Assembly (NCBI GenBank): GCA_025890175.1
Contig: JANPYM010000004.1
Location: 424,007 to 488,006, forward strand
Direction: 5' to 3'
Length of the DNA stretch: 64,000 nt
From: Ciborinia camelliae
Lineage: Eukaryota > Ascomycota > Leotiomycetes > Helotiales > Sclerotiniaceae
The first letter of the stretch is position 1. Every line of letters begins with the position of its first letter. The notes beneath the pieces were generated by a model. That model made no database searches. It was not told the origin of the DNA and saw nothing but the letters and a program-made list of their open reading frames with translations. The position numbers and the translations under genes were made by a program. This document shows, in pieces, positions 13,489-26,657 of this stretch.

Positions 13489-15805
13489 ATGTATTCTCAT
13501 CCACCTTCAACAAATCCCAGAAAACGAGCTGCACCGGGAGCCTCGTCGGCTGTTCAGACACCGCAAATGCAACAGACGTACAATGCAGGTAGCCAGCTAC
13601 CTAATGCAGAATTTCTGCGCTGGAGTCAAAATCCCGAAACTCAAAATTTCGCGGATGCAACATCAGGCTATAATATGAATATATTCGGTTCAAATGGTCT
13701 GCCGCAGACAACGACGGCTTTTGACCATCCTGTCACCCCGCAGGCTCACTCTACACAATTGACTCGCAGACCTAATATCAATAATAATCGTCAACTTGTC
13801 GGACCGCGGACGTACGATAGTACGGGTGATGGTTGGGGATCGTTTGGGGACGATACTATGATGGATTCACAGAATGGAAATGGCACGAGTGGAGAGAATG
13901 ATGATATTGAGGCTTTGGAAGAGAAGGCTGCTGTTGCGAAGAGAGATGCTCAGTCAAAACGAAAGCAGATCCCGCCGTTTGTGCAGAAATTAAGCAGGTG
14001 GGTGCCCCTCCTTTACGAGCTCAAATCAGGATTGTTTGCTAACAGATTTTCTTTATAGTTTTCTTGACGAATCGAAAAATACTGAGCTCATACGATGGTC
14101 CGATCGAGGCGATTCATTTGTGGTACTGGATGAAGATGAGTTTGCGAAAACTTTGATCCCAGAATTGTTCAAGCATAATAATTACGCCTCGTTTGTTAGA
14201 CAACTCAATATGTATGGATTCCATAAAAGAGTAGGACTATCGGACAACTCGATGAAGGCGAGCGAGAGAAAGAATAAGAGTCCCAGTGAATATTACAACC
14301 CTTATTTCAAGCGCGGACATCCAAACCTTCTATGGCTCATTAATAAACCAAAGGGTGGTGCAAACACGAAGAGAAAGGGTGGAAGAGTGAAGGCTGAGGA
14401 TTTGGGAGATGGGGATAGCGATGATGATGGAAGAGATATTGAGGAAACTTTTTCAGGTAATTATAACAACAATGCGACTAACAACCGAGCTATATCAGTT
14501 GCACCAGAATCCGGACCATTGCAGCGACGAGAAATGGCGTTGGTACAGAGTCAGCTTTCCGACATTCAGAAACAGCAAAGTGCCATCTCACAAGCCATTA
14601 CACGTCTGAGGAAAGATCACAATCAGCTCTATCAGCAAGCTATCGCATTCCAAAATCTCCATGAACGTCACGAGAGTTCAATAAATGCTATCCTCACATT
14701 TCTTGCTACTGTTTACAACAGAAGTTTAGATGGACAAGGAGCTGAAAATATTACTCGAATGTTCCAGACTGGATTGAATCAACAGGGTCAACATCAACAT
14801 CAAGGCAATGTCGTCGATATTGGTGATCTTGGAACTCCTCAACAGCAGCAACCCCCTGGTAGCGTTAGTCCGTCTTTGCGCAAGGCACAAAAGCTATTGA
14901 CCGCAGGACCAACAGATAGAGAGAATAGTCGAGTTACCGAAGCCTCACCCACTGCCACTACCCCTAGAAATCAGTACTCCACTCCACGTTCTGGAACAGT
15001 TGAAGAGCTTTTTGAATCTCCCAGCGATAGTACGACGTCGAAGATTGAGCCACAGAGAGATATGTTGAATTTGATCAATAACGCCAATGCCCAAACTCGA
15101 CCTGACAACAATGCCATGGAATTCCCGGATATGCTCACACATTACGAAAATGCCAATGGCAACTCCCCACTAACCTCTGAACAACGTAGCAACATGCTCA
15201 ATATCATCGCTAGCACTTCCTCAGCCCCAGGTTCCAACAATGCACTTGTGAGCCCGGCACCTCAAGCTCCTGATCTAGAACAATTGGCCTACACGCAAGC
15301 TGAGATCGATGACTTGATGAGATCACAACATCAACAAGGTGATCGGATCGCGAATCTCTCTGCGGTTCTTCAACCTCTCAGTCCTTCGGGTTCCATTCCT
15401 GGTGTTCAAGGTGACTCTTATTTCAACAACACTGATGCCATCGATCCTCATAATGCCAACCTGGACCTGGATCAATTCTTGAATTCGGGCGCGTTTTATA
15501 ACGCGAGTAGTCCGGTGAATCCAAATTTTAGCTTTGATGATTTTGGGAATGGTGTGGATGGGAATGGTGGGTATGTGGGCGGAGAGAGTCATTTTGATGT
15601 CGGTATGGATGGGGTGAATGATGGGAATGATGTTGTGAATGGGAATGGGAATTCAAATTCGAATTCGAATGGGAGTGGGAATGGGATGGGTAGGATTGTA
15701 GAGACGGTGGCTAGTAGTGAGGCGGCGAGTCCGGAGGATGATGGAAGTGGTCTGATGGATGGGGATGAAAATAATGCGGGTAATAAGCGGAGGAGGAAGG
15801 CTTGA
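13489..15805 (+). CDS. HSF1: heat-shock transcription factor (Hsf1-type)
   Basis: Nuclear DNA-binding trimeric activator that binds nGAAn heat-shock elements. Two exons, 13489-13997 and 14059-15805, give 751 residues; the 61-bp intron splits an AGT codon inside the DNA-binding domain. The HSF domain spans residues about 161-268 (PPFVQKLSSFL, RWSDRGDSFVV, FKHNNYASFVRQLNMYGFHK, the recognition helix). A Lys/Arg patch with KRKGGR follows. HR-A/B trimerisation heptads occupy about 328-390 (QSQLSDIQKQQSAISQAITR onward). The C-terminal half is Asn/Ser/Gly-rich with a low-complexity NGNSNSNSNG tract, likely the activation region. A 160-residue N-terminal extension is common in fungal Hsf1. The Skn7 group is excluded because no response-regulator receiver domain follows. 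Confidence 0.92.
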
Positions 15806-16350
15806 GGGAAGGGAAGGGAAGGGGAGGGGAGGATATTTGGCCAAAAAAATTATGAGATGTTGAGGTTGGGATGTAAATGGGCGTTTTTCGGGAATTGGGA
15901 GGAAATTGGGATGGATGGATGGATGGATGGTCGGATGGATGGATGGATGGATTCATAGTTGCGGGATACTACATTAGCTGGTTTTATTTATGGAGTGCAG
16001 TGCAATGTGGTGTGGCGAGGCAAGGCAAGGCAAGGCAAGATGGTCGAGATTTTCATGTTCATAACACTTTGGTGGTCATTTGAGCGATAGCTATAGCGAA
16101 GAGGCGATAAGATAAGGGTGGATGTCTCTTCTTGTTTTTCCCCCCTCTTTTTCTTTCTCCATCAGATGGTGGATGGCTGGATGGCTGGCTTTCTAGGGAG
16201 AGACAGTACACATAGCATGGCGTTTATTCTGAGTTTTTTTATCCTCCTGTCCTCTTTTTGCCGGTCCCTTTTTACCTTACCTTTTTCCCTTTGATTTCAT
16301 CATCTATCTCTCCGATTTCTGTCCCCCGGGAAAGGTTGGATTGGATTGGG

Positions 16351-16388
16351 TTGGATGGGATGGGATGGGATGGGATGGGATGGGATGG
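16351..16388. repeat. GGGAT pentamer microsatellite
   Basis: About seven uninterrupted TGGGA/GGGAT pentamers, continuing a longer stretch of TTGGA-like repeats just to the left. Confidence 0.8.
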
Positions 16389-16506
16389 AAGTGATGATTT
16401 GATTTGATTTGGCTTTGGCTTTGGCTTTGTACCTATACCTCTATGCATATACCTCTATACCTATCTATATACTAGTACCTACTTATACTACTTATACCAA
16501 GATATC

Positions 16507-16542
16507 TGATCTGATCTGATCTGATCTGATCTGATCTGATCT
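16507..16542. repeat. TGATC pentamer microsatellite
   Basis: About seven uninterrupted TGATC pentamers. A second, shorter array of the same unit lies near 41033-41062, in another gene-free stretch of this window. Confidence 0.85.
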
Positions 16543-19500
16543 CTCCATAACATCTTTAATACCTATTTAATATCGTTCCTCGCGCATGCAGTGTGCAGTG
16601 CAATGCAATGCACGTTTATGGGAATTGGGAATTGGGATTTTTTGAAATGCGTGGTTGGGAGTTGGGAGTTGGGATGGGAGTTGGGAGTTGAATGGAAGGA
16701 TTTTGATTGGTGGGTGGAGGGATGAGGGGATGGATGGATTGGTAGGTATTCATAAATCCAAGAGCGATGGTACTTAGGTAGGTACCCATCCACTCGGGTG
16801 ATGGGAAGTAAAGGAGGGAGGTAGGAGGTAGGTAGGTAGGTAGGTAGGTAAGGGTGGTAAATTAAACCAGCCTACCGATCCCATCCAATCAACCCAACTC
16901 AACTCAACTCAAACCCCGAGAGATTAGGAATCACGATCACCTCGGGAGAGAATGTTATAAGGTAGGTAGGTATCTACAGATAGTATAGTAGGATAGAACC
17001 ATTATGGACTCGTATATAGTAGTAGGTACCTATATCGAATGGATGGGTGGAATAGAGAAGATCGGATTGGATTGGAAGAGAAGAGAAGAGGGTAGAGTAG
17101 GGTATAAATAGGTACTGATTGATGTTGCGAGGTACATAAGGACTTGCTGATATGATATAACATGATGATATATACTCTTGCCTCGTCACATCCATCCATC
17201 CATCCATCCCTCAATATTGGGCGTGGTCGTGGGCAGAATGCAAGTGACCTGTAAATAAGAATAACATCCAAGATGGCATTGCGAAGAAGTTGCAACTTAT
17301 CAAACTTTCGTGCCAACAGTGGGATTGATTCCTTCATCTGTTCCAGGAATTAATGGTCGTTTTGAATACCAGTGGATATGTTAATTAAAACAACGGGATT
17401 GGGTGATTAAGCACTAGCTTATCCAAGTTTTCCTTCCTACTGCAGGCTGCAATCCACTTATTCATTTTATCGCTTGACCAAGAGATGAGATTGAATGTTT
17501 GAGATTCGGAAGGGCAGAATTGTACTACTGTATGCGTATTCGCAGTCTCGTAATGGCTCTCTCTCTCTCTACTCTAGAAAGTGAGTCCGACTACAGGTTA
17601 ATGCTTATCAACCATGACATGGAGGATTGATTATCTACCTATCCTCTTTCAACAAAGCGAAAGCGAAAGCGAAATCCCGTGCTCTCACCATACCCCGGCA
17701 TATTGTATACCTAATTTCGCATGGTCCTTACGAGAATTACGTACCTTAGGTAGCGGATATCGCAATGTTTTTCCGCATACAGTAGTATTCCGTAGATTCA
17801 CAGCCTAGGTATAGCACCTCTGCCATATATATTGCTGACTGGATCTGACCATGGCATTGTTAACTTCCGCTGATAATCTCTGAATCCATCCATGCATGAC
17901 GTTATGTACTGACATCTAGATTCTAATGGAGATCCCATCTTCCCAATCCGGATTCTCTAACGTCAATTCCTACGAGGCGACCCACAAGGCCGAGACTGCA
18001 AAAAGCGTGTGTGGTTGAAAGAAGTGCTCAATCTATCTACTGTATATGGCAAACGCGCTACGCCTTCCCGACAAGCTTCACGGGTGGCTTAGTTGATCTC
18101 ATTTTTATTAAAAAAAAATTCCCCCGCATTTGATCGTGTAATCTGAGATGTCAGATAATCGTGAATCAGTACAGGATTGCACTTGCTTGCTTGTGATTTT
18201 GCCTCACCATCTGGATTGTGTAACTCTATTTTTCGACAAAACGCAAGAGGATGGTGAAGTGGATTTGATCTCATCTTGCAGTGTGCATCGCATTGATGAA
18301 TGTTTCGATGGGCAAATCTTTTTGGCCATTCGATGACATTTGCACTCAATTCGTAAATGTCCAACTAAAATAAAAAAGATCGGCGGCGGACATATTACTC
18401 TTATGGGAAATGCTTGGCGAATGAGACGCATGTTCATTCCGAAGACCCCAAAGAATATAATGATAAATATGAGACTTGTGTAGGATATACAGTGATTGGT
18501 CGTTTTATGATTGAGAATGAGAATCAGGTTAAATAGTCTCATTTACGATGCTGTACAAGTAATTGGTTGCCAGTTATCTAGAGACTCTGACTCCCACGAG
18601 GAGGCCATGCAGGCGGCAATTTCATCCCAAAATATGGATATAGTCTTCTGTTGGGCTTTCATAAAAGGTAATCAGCCCGAATTTTGGTTCTGTGGGCTAT
18701 TTTGACTCCGACTAGGTCGATTCGTAGACTATTAGATGATCTATTTCTATTTTAGTCTTGGACATTGGAGTGAAGGGGAATAAATTGCTATCATATCTCA
18801 GAAGCGAGAAAATGTATATCAGACGATATACAGATAGTGACTCCGATGGGGGGTTACATCGATCTTTTCCTGTACCACTCAAGCTAGATGGATGTTAATA
18901 ATGCTTACTGTATCGTGCAGTGACCTTAATTAAGCTTATTACCACCACTAAAAGGTCCTAAAAAAAGTTATTATGGCTATTATCAAACGATTCTAGATAC
19001 TAAAATATCGCATTGATGAGGCGCCTGTAACCAAAAAGAGCTTTTTGGCCCAAGCAAGGTACGCGGCGAGCTTTTTAGATCTGATTATATAGAATGTTCA
19101 ACCTCAAATTAGATATTTGAGAGATCCGGGCTAAAATCTTATCAAAACCATTAGGACCGAGGAATTTGATCCGTTTGAGCTGCTTGAATAAAGTCGTGGA
19201 TATAACCCATTGAGAGGGTAGAGGAGGTGAATCAGAGTTAGCAAGATGATCTAAGCCGTTATTTTGTGGCTAATGAAACTAACAAGTTGCGGGGAGGATT
19301 GAAATTCAGATGAAGGGGAAGTGGTAATCATCCCCTTGTCAATATCTGTTGTGATGACGATCAAAAGATGGTCTGTAATACGGCCTAACAATACTCCATG
19401 TGTCGCACCCCTCATTGGTTTCTGAATTGGCATGGTGAGTTAATTGGAGGAGTCGAAGATACTAAAGAACAAACGTGATACTATAGTCGGACCTAAATAT

Positions 19501-20322
19501 GATCCGAATATTTCATGTGTGTTGCCCTGCATATCGAATGGGTGTCTACTTCAAGACATAATACGACGTGGCGAGTGTACCGCCGTTATTCTTGTCTAAA
19601 AGAAGATGTTAGAAAATTCGGGACTTCAGATGAAGGAGGGGTCTGGTTCACCCACCAAACAAGGTCGATCGGTCCCTATCTTTAGTTCTCGATTCTGACT
19701 GTTTTTTAGAATTCCAAGCTTCTTCCGCTATAAAGTATAACCTTAAATAACAAGGTTATTTCTTGGGTTAGCTTGCTGCAAACCTGATTGGTCGGTTCGT
19801 TCATCTTCACTAAAATCCGCGATTAATAACTCGGAGTTTGATGGTGGACCCTGCTATGCCTGTCAATAATGCTTTTTCTGCATGCGCTCACAGTTCCTAT
19901 TTGGAACAGTAATCCTGGTTTGTTCAAGACCAGCGCAGCATGGTGCCTGATACAATAATGCTGAATCCCAAAATCTGACTTGCGGATGCTTCGCCCTCGA
20001 GTCATACAAGTGCCCACCAGCCTGTCATTAAATCATTAATTCAATCATTTATATCTAACCATGGCCAGACCTGGTTGTAAAGTACAAAAGTATATGAGCT
20101 ATTAAATCAGTCACCCACCGAAGAACCGATCAACCATTTCACGTTGTTCAATAGTCTAGCCAGCTTGCACTCAACACCAACTACTCTCCACGAAGCCATT
20201 TTCGGGACTTATGAATTGATCATATTTCCTTCACCAACAACACGAAGGTGCGTGGATTTTGAAAGTGCATGGAGCACTACCTTATTTGAGTAGTCATCAA
20301 CATTTGTCGTTTTCTATTAAAA

Positions 20323-22400
20323 ATGACTGGAACTATGAGAAAGCAGGTCACAAAGAAGGAGCCTCCTAAACGTTCTCGGGCATTTAGCACAAGAGCTAAG
20401 ACGGGGTGTAAAACTTGCAAGTGAGTCCATATCCAAATATCCAACTTTCCGTGATGTCGAATAGTTTTTCGACAAGCCGGGCTATGCTTCTCATGGCCGG
20501 GTTCTTCTTTTATACATTATCATCAATATCTTTCATGCAGACTTGGCTCGTTTCGCATCTTCAAAGCCAAATATCATACCTGAATCCATAAACTGACATT
20601 TCTCTTGTAGAGTTCGCCATGTAAAATGCGACGAAGGAAGACCTGGCTGTAGGAAATGTGCTGCAACTGGCAGAAAATGTGATGGCTATGCACATTGCAC
20701 GCCCAATTCAAATCCTAAGCCTAGTGCGATATCTTCTGCTATCTTTCCGAAATCTTTTGGCAATGTCACACATCAACCGACTTCAATAATTCCTGACTTT
20801 CTATCCCCGTCGCTGTGTGTTGGTCATCAGGAGCAATACTTTTTCCACTTCTTTCACACACAAACTGCACCACAATTAGGGAGTTGTTTTGGTTCCAAAT
20901 TTTGGAATCATTTCGTTTTACAAGCCTCTCATCGTGAGCCGGCAGTAAGACATGCAGCTATTGCGCTCGGGTCTTTGCATGCGAGGTTCGAATTGGGGGA
21001 TAGATTAATCTCCAGGGTGAATGACGATACCGAAGAGAATTCTTTTGCTTTACAACAATATGTCAGATCGATAAATTGCCTGGTGCAACCGAATATGTCT
21101 GTCAACAAACATACATGCAAATCGGCGAACGTGGCGTTAACAACCTGCATATTATTCATATGCTTTGAAGTAAGTGTCCTCGAATGACCATTAACATGCT
21201 TCACTTGTTAGATACCAACTGATGATGTATCTGAAGACTTTAAGAGGGCATCACGACTCAGCTCTCGCACACATCGACGGTGGAGTGAGAATACTCTCAG
21301 AACTTCAATCATCGGGAGAAGCAGTTGCTATCCTAAATGACGACTTTCCCGAAGATCACATCCCCGTAGCGATATTTCGTACGCTATTCGGCCGACTGGA
21401 TACACAGGCCTCGGTCTTTAAATCTAGAGCCCGCATAATCGACGGCGAAACTGGCTCGTCTCCCAACTCTATCCCAGATAAATTCCTCAACGTTGAGGAA
21501 GCACGCGAGGCGTTAGAATCTGTTTGGACGTTCAGCGCGAGAAATTTCCTATCCTGTTCCATGTATAATGGCATCCCCCTTCCCCTCCCCACCAATCAAG
21601 AAACCAAAAATCTACTATTAGCCCGTCTCGAGAGTTGGAACCGATCATTTGAGTCATACTCACGTCTAACACGCGGGAGGGGTAGTGTTGAACTAGTCAG
21701 TTCAATGGAAAAGATAGCGATGAACCTTCTACGTATACACAAAACAATGACACAAATATTGGTCACAACTTCCACGGCACATTCTACTGTGTCCAACGAA
21801 CCGAGCGAATTACTCTGGGATAATTTTCGGCTTGAATTTGAAGCGATGGTGAGATGGGCCGCCGAGATTATCCACGCCCCAACAGATACCCGAAGAGGAA
21901 GTCGTAAAGTAGCAACTTTCACACTAGACAATGAAATAATCCGACCATTGTTCCTAGTGGCCACAAAATGTCGACATAGACGCATGAGAAACAGAGCCAT
22001 CTTATTATTAAAACAGGCTCATAGACAGGAAGGTTTGTGGAACAGTCTATTGAGCGCAAGAGTGGCCGAGAGGATTCGAGATATTGAAGAAGCTGGTCTG
22101 GAAGAAATGGAAGAAATAGTCCCAGAAATAAACCGCCTACGGAATATCAATATGAAATTCGAATTTGAGGGCAGGTATGGAAGACGAGCATGGCTTGCAT
22201 TTCGGTCTCTCTCCATGCATGAGGGCGGAGAATGGATTCAACTCTATGAGGGTGATACCCTGTCTGAGACTTTCAGAACGTCGAGTGAGTGGAGGGTGTC
22301 ATCTATTCAGGGTCATGATATTCCTGAATTTGGAAAGATTAGCAGGGAGCAATCTTTAGACTCTGAATGGAGAGTTAGTATCAAATCAGAATCTCCTTGA
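20323..22400 (+). CDS. Zn(II)2Cys6 transcription factor
   Basis: Fungal binuclear-zinc-cluster regulator of about 606 residues. Exons are 20323-20420, 20611-21169 and 21237-22400. Zinc ligands C29, C32, C39, C46, C49 and C56 fit C-x2-C-x6-C-x6-C-x2-C-x6-C (TGCKTCKVRHVKCDEGRPGC). Intron 1 (190 bp) falls inside the cluster, as is common. The long C-terminal part resembles the fungal-specific regulatory region, with YFFHFFHTQTAPQLGS, ASHREPAVRHAAIALGS and LRGHHDSALAHIDGG. Intron 2 is set at 21170-21236 (GTAAGT to AAG), because the nearer TAG acceptor at 21211 shifts the frame. The result joins CFE to TLRGHHDSALAHI, the usual continuity of this class. The target genes cannot be told from sequence. 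Confidence 0.85.
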
Positions 22401-23536
22401 CTGGTGCACGAGAGGAGAGGGATATCTCGACATCGAAGATATTCCTACATCAGAAATAGATGTTCCAATAGCATAGTAAACTAATAACAGCATTAAATAA
22501 ATGTCTTGAAGACAACATTCTTTTCCACGTATGTTTCTTGACCCCAAAAGTATGATACTTCGTGGAATTGGGCCTAGAACAAGCTAAGTTAGCCTGAAGG
22601 GTACTACGAGCAAAACCCTACAGCAATTATAGGATATCCCAGTGCAACGAACAAGAAAACCTCCCGGTTGAAGTCACTGGTAGACTTGGCTTATTCCAAT
22701 CACGGTATGATTCGGATGCAGGGCCACACGGGAGTATGCGGGTACTGTAAGTATATCGATTGACTACTGCTTATTGATTGCTTTTGGGCAAATAAGACTT
22801 TGAAGTATCCAGGTATCTTATCAAGTTGAACTACCTATTAGCAAAAGTCAGAAGAACGAACACCTCCGATCAATGCTACTCTGACTAGTAAGGGGACACG
22901 TAAGTATATGTAACAAGGGTATATAGTAAGCTTGCATAAATGCAGCTAGAAGTAATAAATGGAACATGGTATGGCCAAACATGGAACACAATCATACCTA
23001 TTGTTGTGGGGTCCTTGAGGTACGTAGATTACTATTCAATCTTTCAAATCCCATCTTTTCGAGATAATGATGTTTTCTTAGGAGCCTCAAGTTGTTTAAT
23101 CCTTCAGCAGTCTGGGTCATCCAGTCTCCTTTTCATTTGTCCAGTATACGAGATTATTCGAGGTTTGAGTTTCCGAATATGAATCCATAAGGTATTGGAA
23201 AGCAGGATTTGGATTTTCTTTTAACTTTTGATAATTGTAACACAACTTTCAATCAAATATTCAAGATTAAGAGGCTCGATTTAACGTTGATGATGATAAT
23301 GTAATGTAATGCTGATGACAATGGTGATGGATATCGTTTGGGAAGAAGCAGCATGCGCAATAAGTTAATAATCATGTGATGTATAATCCCTTGCTTATGT
23401 AATCGAGAACACTTCGAAAACCGGATTGTATTTTACATCCTTCCACTTTCTATATAGACATCAGAGTGTTAAAATAAGTATTGGATATTATCTGTTGATA
23501 TATTTCGATCATTCTCAAAGTAATCTTCAAATGGCT
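22401..23536. other. intergenic between convergent genes
   Basis: No gene seen. It lies between the ends of the Zn2Cys6 gene and the 2EXR gene, which converge, so it should contain both 3' UTRs. One 80-codon open frame (22940-23182) has no recognisable features. Confidence 0.5.
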
Positions 23537-24382
23537 TCAGAAAAGGCTTGCGTCAAATACGAATCTCACTTCAGGAGAGTTCCAGCCTGGATTCTCCGAC
23601 TTTATGACTTCGAAAGCTTCCTGAAGATTTGCATTGATCTTGGAGGGCGTCATATTCATCAATCCTGAGTCTTGCTCACGATGCACCTTAATTCCATACA
23701 CTGGCACGTCTGGATATTTTGACCAAACGGGATTTCTATCCACTTGGTTGGCATGTCCATCTACAACCCATGTGAAGGTCTTCAAACTCGAAAATTCATG
23801 AAGCCAGCGTGCCAAGACATTCCAAATCCATCGCTCGCTTTTACTTCTGGTGGACACCCATCTAAGCCACACGCTGTTGAATGACCATGCAAGATGGTGA
23901 GCTTTTTTCAACCGCTCAAGTCTTTCGGGGTCTGCGCAGGCAATGAAGCTGAAGCTTCGACGGCCAGGGGCAATCCACCATGTGCTGATTCCCCTGTGCA
24001 GGAAGGGAGGTTGAATATATATCGTGTCTCTCGATGGATTCCACCAATCGCCATCATGTATTCCTCCTCCAGTATTGGAATCATAGGATTCTTTTCGAAA
24101 CGACTTTAATACTTCTTTGCGTGCTTCGCGACAGACGTGCATAAGTTTTGGAGCTGGTAACCGATGAAGAAACGAGCTATTTTCTGCATTTTCTTCCGAT
24201 TTCAAGCTCCAAATTTGAAAGGGCAGTATCCTTCCCTGTGGAATTGCTAGATTCCAGATGTGAAGACGGATTTCCAAAGGTAGCTCCAAGAAGATGATGA
24301 ACCCATTTGGTTCGAGGTGAGAGGCTGAGGAAGTAATACCTTGTTTTGATGAATCAGACATGTCAAGGGCAGGTCTTTTCAT
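23537..24382 (-). CDS. 2EXR domain protein
   Basis: Single-exon protein of 281 residues. The N-terminal signature FLELPLEIRLHIWNLA followed by an HVCREARKEVL segment is that of the 2EXR family, which is expanded in filamentous ascomycetes and has no assigned biochemical role. The remainder (DTIYIQPPFL, LERLKKAHHLAWSFNSVW, LKTFTWVVDG) fits the usual layout of these proteins. I used the first ATG; a second in-frame Met at residue 8 is possible. Nothing marks it as secreted or membrane-bound. Family call is firm, function unknown. Confidence 0.82.
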   Translation of the reverse strand: MKRPALDMSDSSKQGITSSASHLEPNGFIIFLELPLEIRLHIWNLAIPQGRILPFQIWSLKSEENAENSSFLHRLPAPKLMHVCREARKEVLKSFRKESYDSNTGGGIHDGDWWNPSRDTIYIQPPFLHRGISTWWIAPGRRSFSFIACADPERLERLKKAHHLAWSFNSVWLRWVSTRSKSERWIWNVLARWLHEFSSLKTFTWVVDGHANQVDRNPVWSKYPDVPVYGIKVHREQDSGLMNMTPSKINANLQEAFEVIKSENPGWNSPEVRFVFDASLF

Positions 24383-26657
24383 AATAAAAACTGGTGTGGG
24401 AGCTTGAATGATTATCGTGTAGTGGGACCGTACATCTTATATACCCAGTCCCTTTTTTTCTTCATCGTGTTTGGACAACCATTATTCCAAAAACGATATG
24501 TCTTGGGGGCACAGCCAATCTTGTATATCGGTATCCTAGTCATATCACATCATAAAAACTCAGAATATTGTTTCTGCAGTGTATGATAGTTAGGAAAGCT
24601 TATTCGCACAAACGCCGAGTGGCATTCAGCTCTACCGAGTGATACCGGTTGAGAGGAGCCACATCGTGGTTAACCAACAATTACTGATGTTTCGACTAGG
24701 GAATCAAGAGATAATCGAACTTCCAACTTTATTTTTATATATATAATTAGGCAACCAGTCTTTATTTATTGAGCTTTTGTTGAGACCATGGGAAATCGGA
24801 ATTTGTGGTACAGGAAATGTCGACTTGAACTTCTCTCCTTGGAAATCTACGGATTCATCCTTCACAAACCAATACTACGATCAGTCACCTAACACTGATA
24901 CATAATTTTTTCTATTGGCGAACAAACATGCGTCATACATCGCCAATAAGCACTAAGGGCTCACCCCTGGAGATCAGATCAACTCCTTTCACAGCTCGTA
25001 CTCCTCGTCATCGCCGACCAATTTTGATAGCAGGGTGTATTAAGAAAAATGTAAGACCCCGAGAACTTGTGCTGATTCCTGAAGTTCCGACCATACCAAT
25101 CATAACGTTTATAGATTCGGAATATTGATCCCAAGATCATAAAGAAGTTGGTACATTCTACCGGACGCATGGTTGTTCAATCCTGGGAAAAAGGCCCAAA
25201 AAGCGTTGGAGGCAAATCACCAGCCGCTTACAACTCAGGGTAGCCACCCCCACCCCACGTTTCTAGCTCTTTTACCATGAAAAGCTATTACCACTCATTT
25301 TTGTTTGCTTTATCTTTGTTATATATTTCATGTTATATTTATATACAGTATATCTTCCGAAGGCCAATAGAAATCATCGCATTGAACAAGGTTTTTGTTT
25401 CGGTAATTCATCCTTTCATTGGATAGATTTCTCATGCCATCAGAGGCAACAGGCAACAAGGCTTTACTAGATATCTACGGGATATATAAATCCAACAACC
25501 GTCATTACACAGTGAGCGCCATGCCAGGGCGATGGAGGTTTGAAAAAATCAAATAGATCTACTTATTCGATCATTCTGGAGATTCCAGCCATGTTCAAAC
25601 ATTCAAATGGATTACGAATGCTTGATTACCCGGATGGCTTTGAATTTCTACCCTCAATACTACGATTTAGATAGTGTCTTAGATTATAGGTCACTAAAAG
25701 GCACAGTTGCTTTTTAGAATTTGGTTCAACTCACGTCCCATCTATCCATCAAATGATTGAATCATAGAATTCTCTAACACATCTTGAAACATCCAACAAA
25801 TAGGCCAATTTTATGATGAATCAGCCTTGGTATGTTTGAGAAAAATGGCACCAGTACATGAAACCAATACATCATGCTGACCTCGACGCCACAATTCAAC
25901 CAGCAACTCGTGTCATTTTTGAGCGTCATTCTTCATGTTTTCTCTATAGATTGTTCCCCTTTGTTACCAACTCATGAATAATACATCACCCCCTTTAGAG
26001 TCTATCTTAGTAGGTACAAATTGTGAAAGAAAAGTCACGCCTCATGAACAAAGACCCCCCAGCAGCAAATGGAGAGAGTCCGATGGAATGATTCAGAATT
26101 AGACAATTGAAGGGAGTACCCGGACATCTTCGAATGCTCATCTATGGAGGGTTCCTTTTTCTATTCATTTGCTCTTTTGCGCAAGATTCATCTTTTCCTA
26201 TTTTTTTCTTGCCATTCTCATCCCATCTGGTTGGTCAGCTAAGAGTCATACTATATTCAATTAATTGTCATTTTTGAACTTCGACATTTGACGTTTTCGT
26301 CAAAGCCTCGGTTTGTCTTATCAGTACCAGTTCCAGTCCCAGTCCCAGCAGAATCCTTCAAAGAATTAACGCCACCGCAACGGAATGTCTAACAGGATCT
26401 AAAAAATTTCCCGAGATCGTCAAGCTCATAACTAGAATCTCTATAGCTTCACTATTGTTTCTTGTCAACGACATCGCACTGGCGCTGGCGTTGGTTGATT
26501 AAATTTGGGTATATATACATGAAGAGAATTGCTCCCCAACATCGAACAAAGAAATCGCTCGTCAGATTTTAACCCCCAACCTATCCGCTTCCTAAAACTT
26601 TGCGCATCATCAACAGATCATCATCTGATATATATACCGAGGATACCATAAGAAGGT
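24383..26657. other. intergenic between divergent genes
   Basis: No gene seen. This 2.3-kb stretch separates the divergently transcribed 2EXR gene and the Cys/His-cluster gene at 26658, so it should hold both promoters. It is AT-rich, with short open frames only. Confidence 0.5.

Larger units (their letters stand above)
15806..20322. other. gene-poor region rich in short tandem repeats, possible decayed coding DNA
   Basis: No intact gene is supported. The left part is a microsatellite belt: GGAT repeats (about 15910-15952), GCAAG repeats (about 16018-16037), GGGAT (about 16351-16388), TGATC (about 16507-16542) and GGTA (about 16820-16850). Between about 18900 and 20020 the minus strand shows short coding-like stretches (for example one reading FLGPNGFDKILARISQ near 19100-19180) broken by stops, which may be a mutated gene or transposon remnant. 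Confidence 0.5.
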
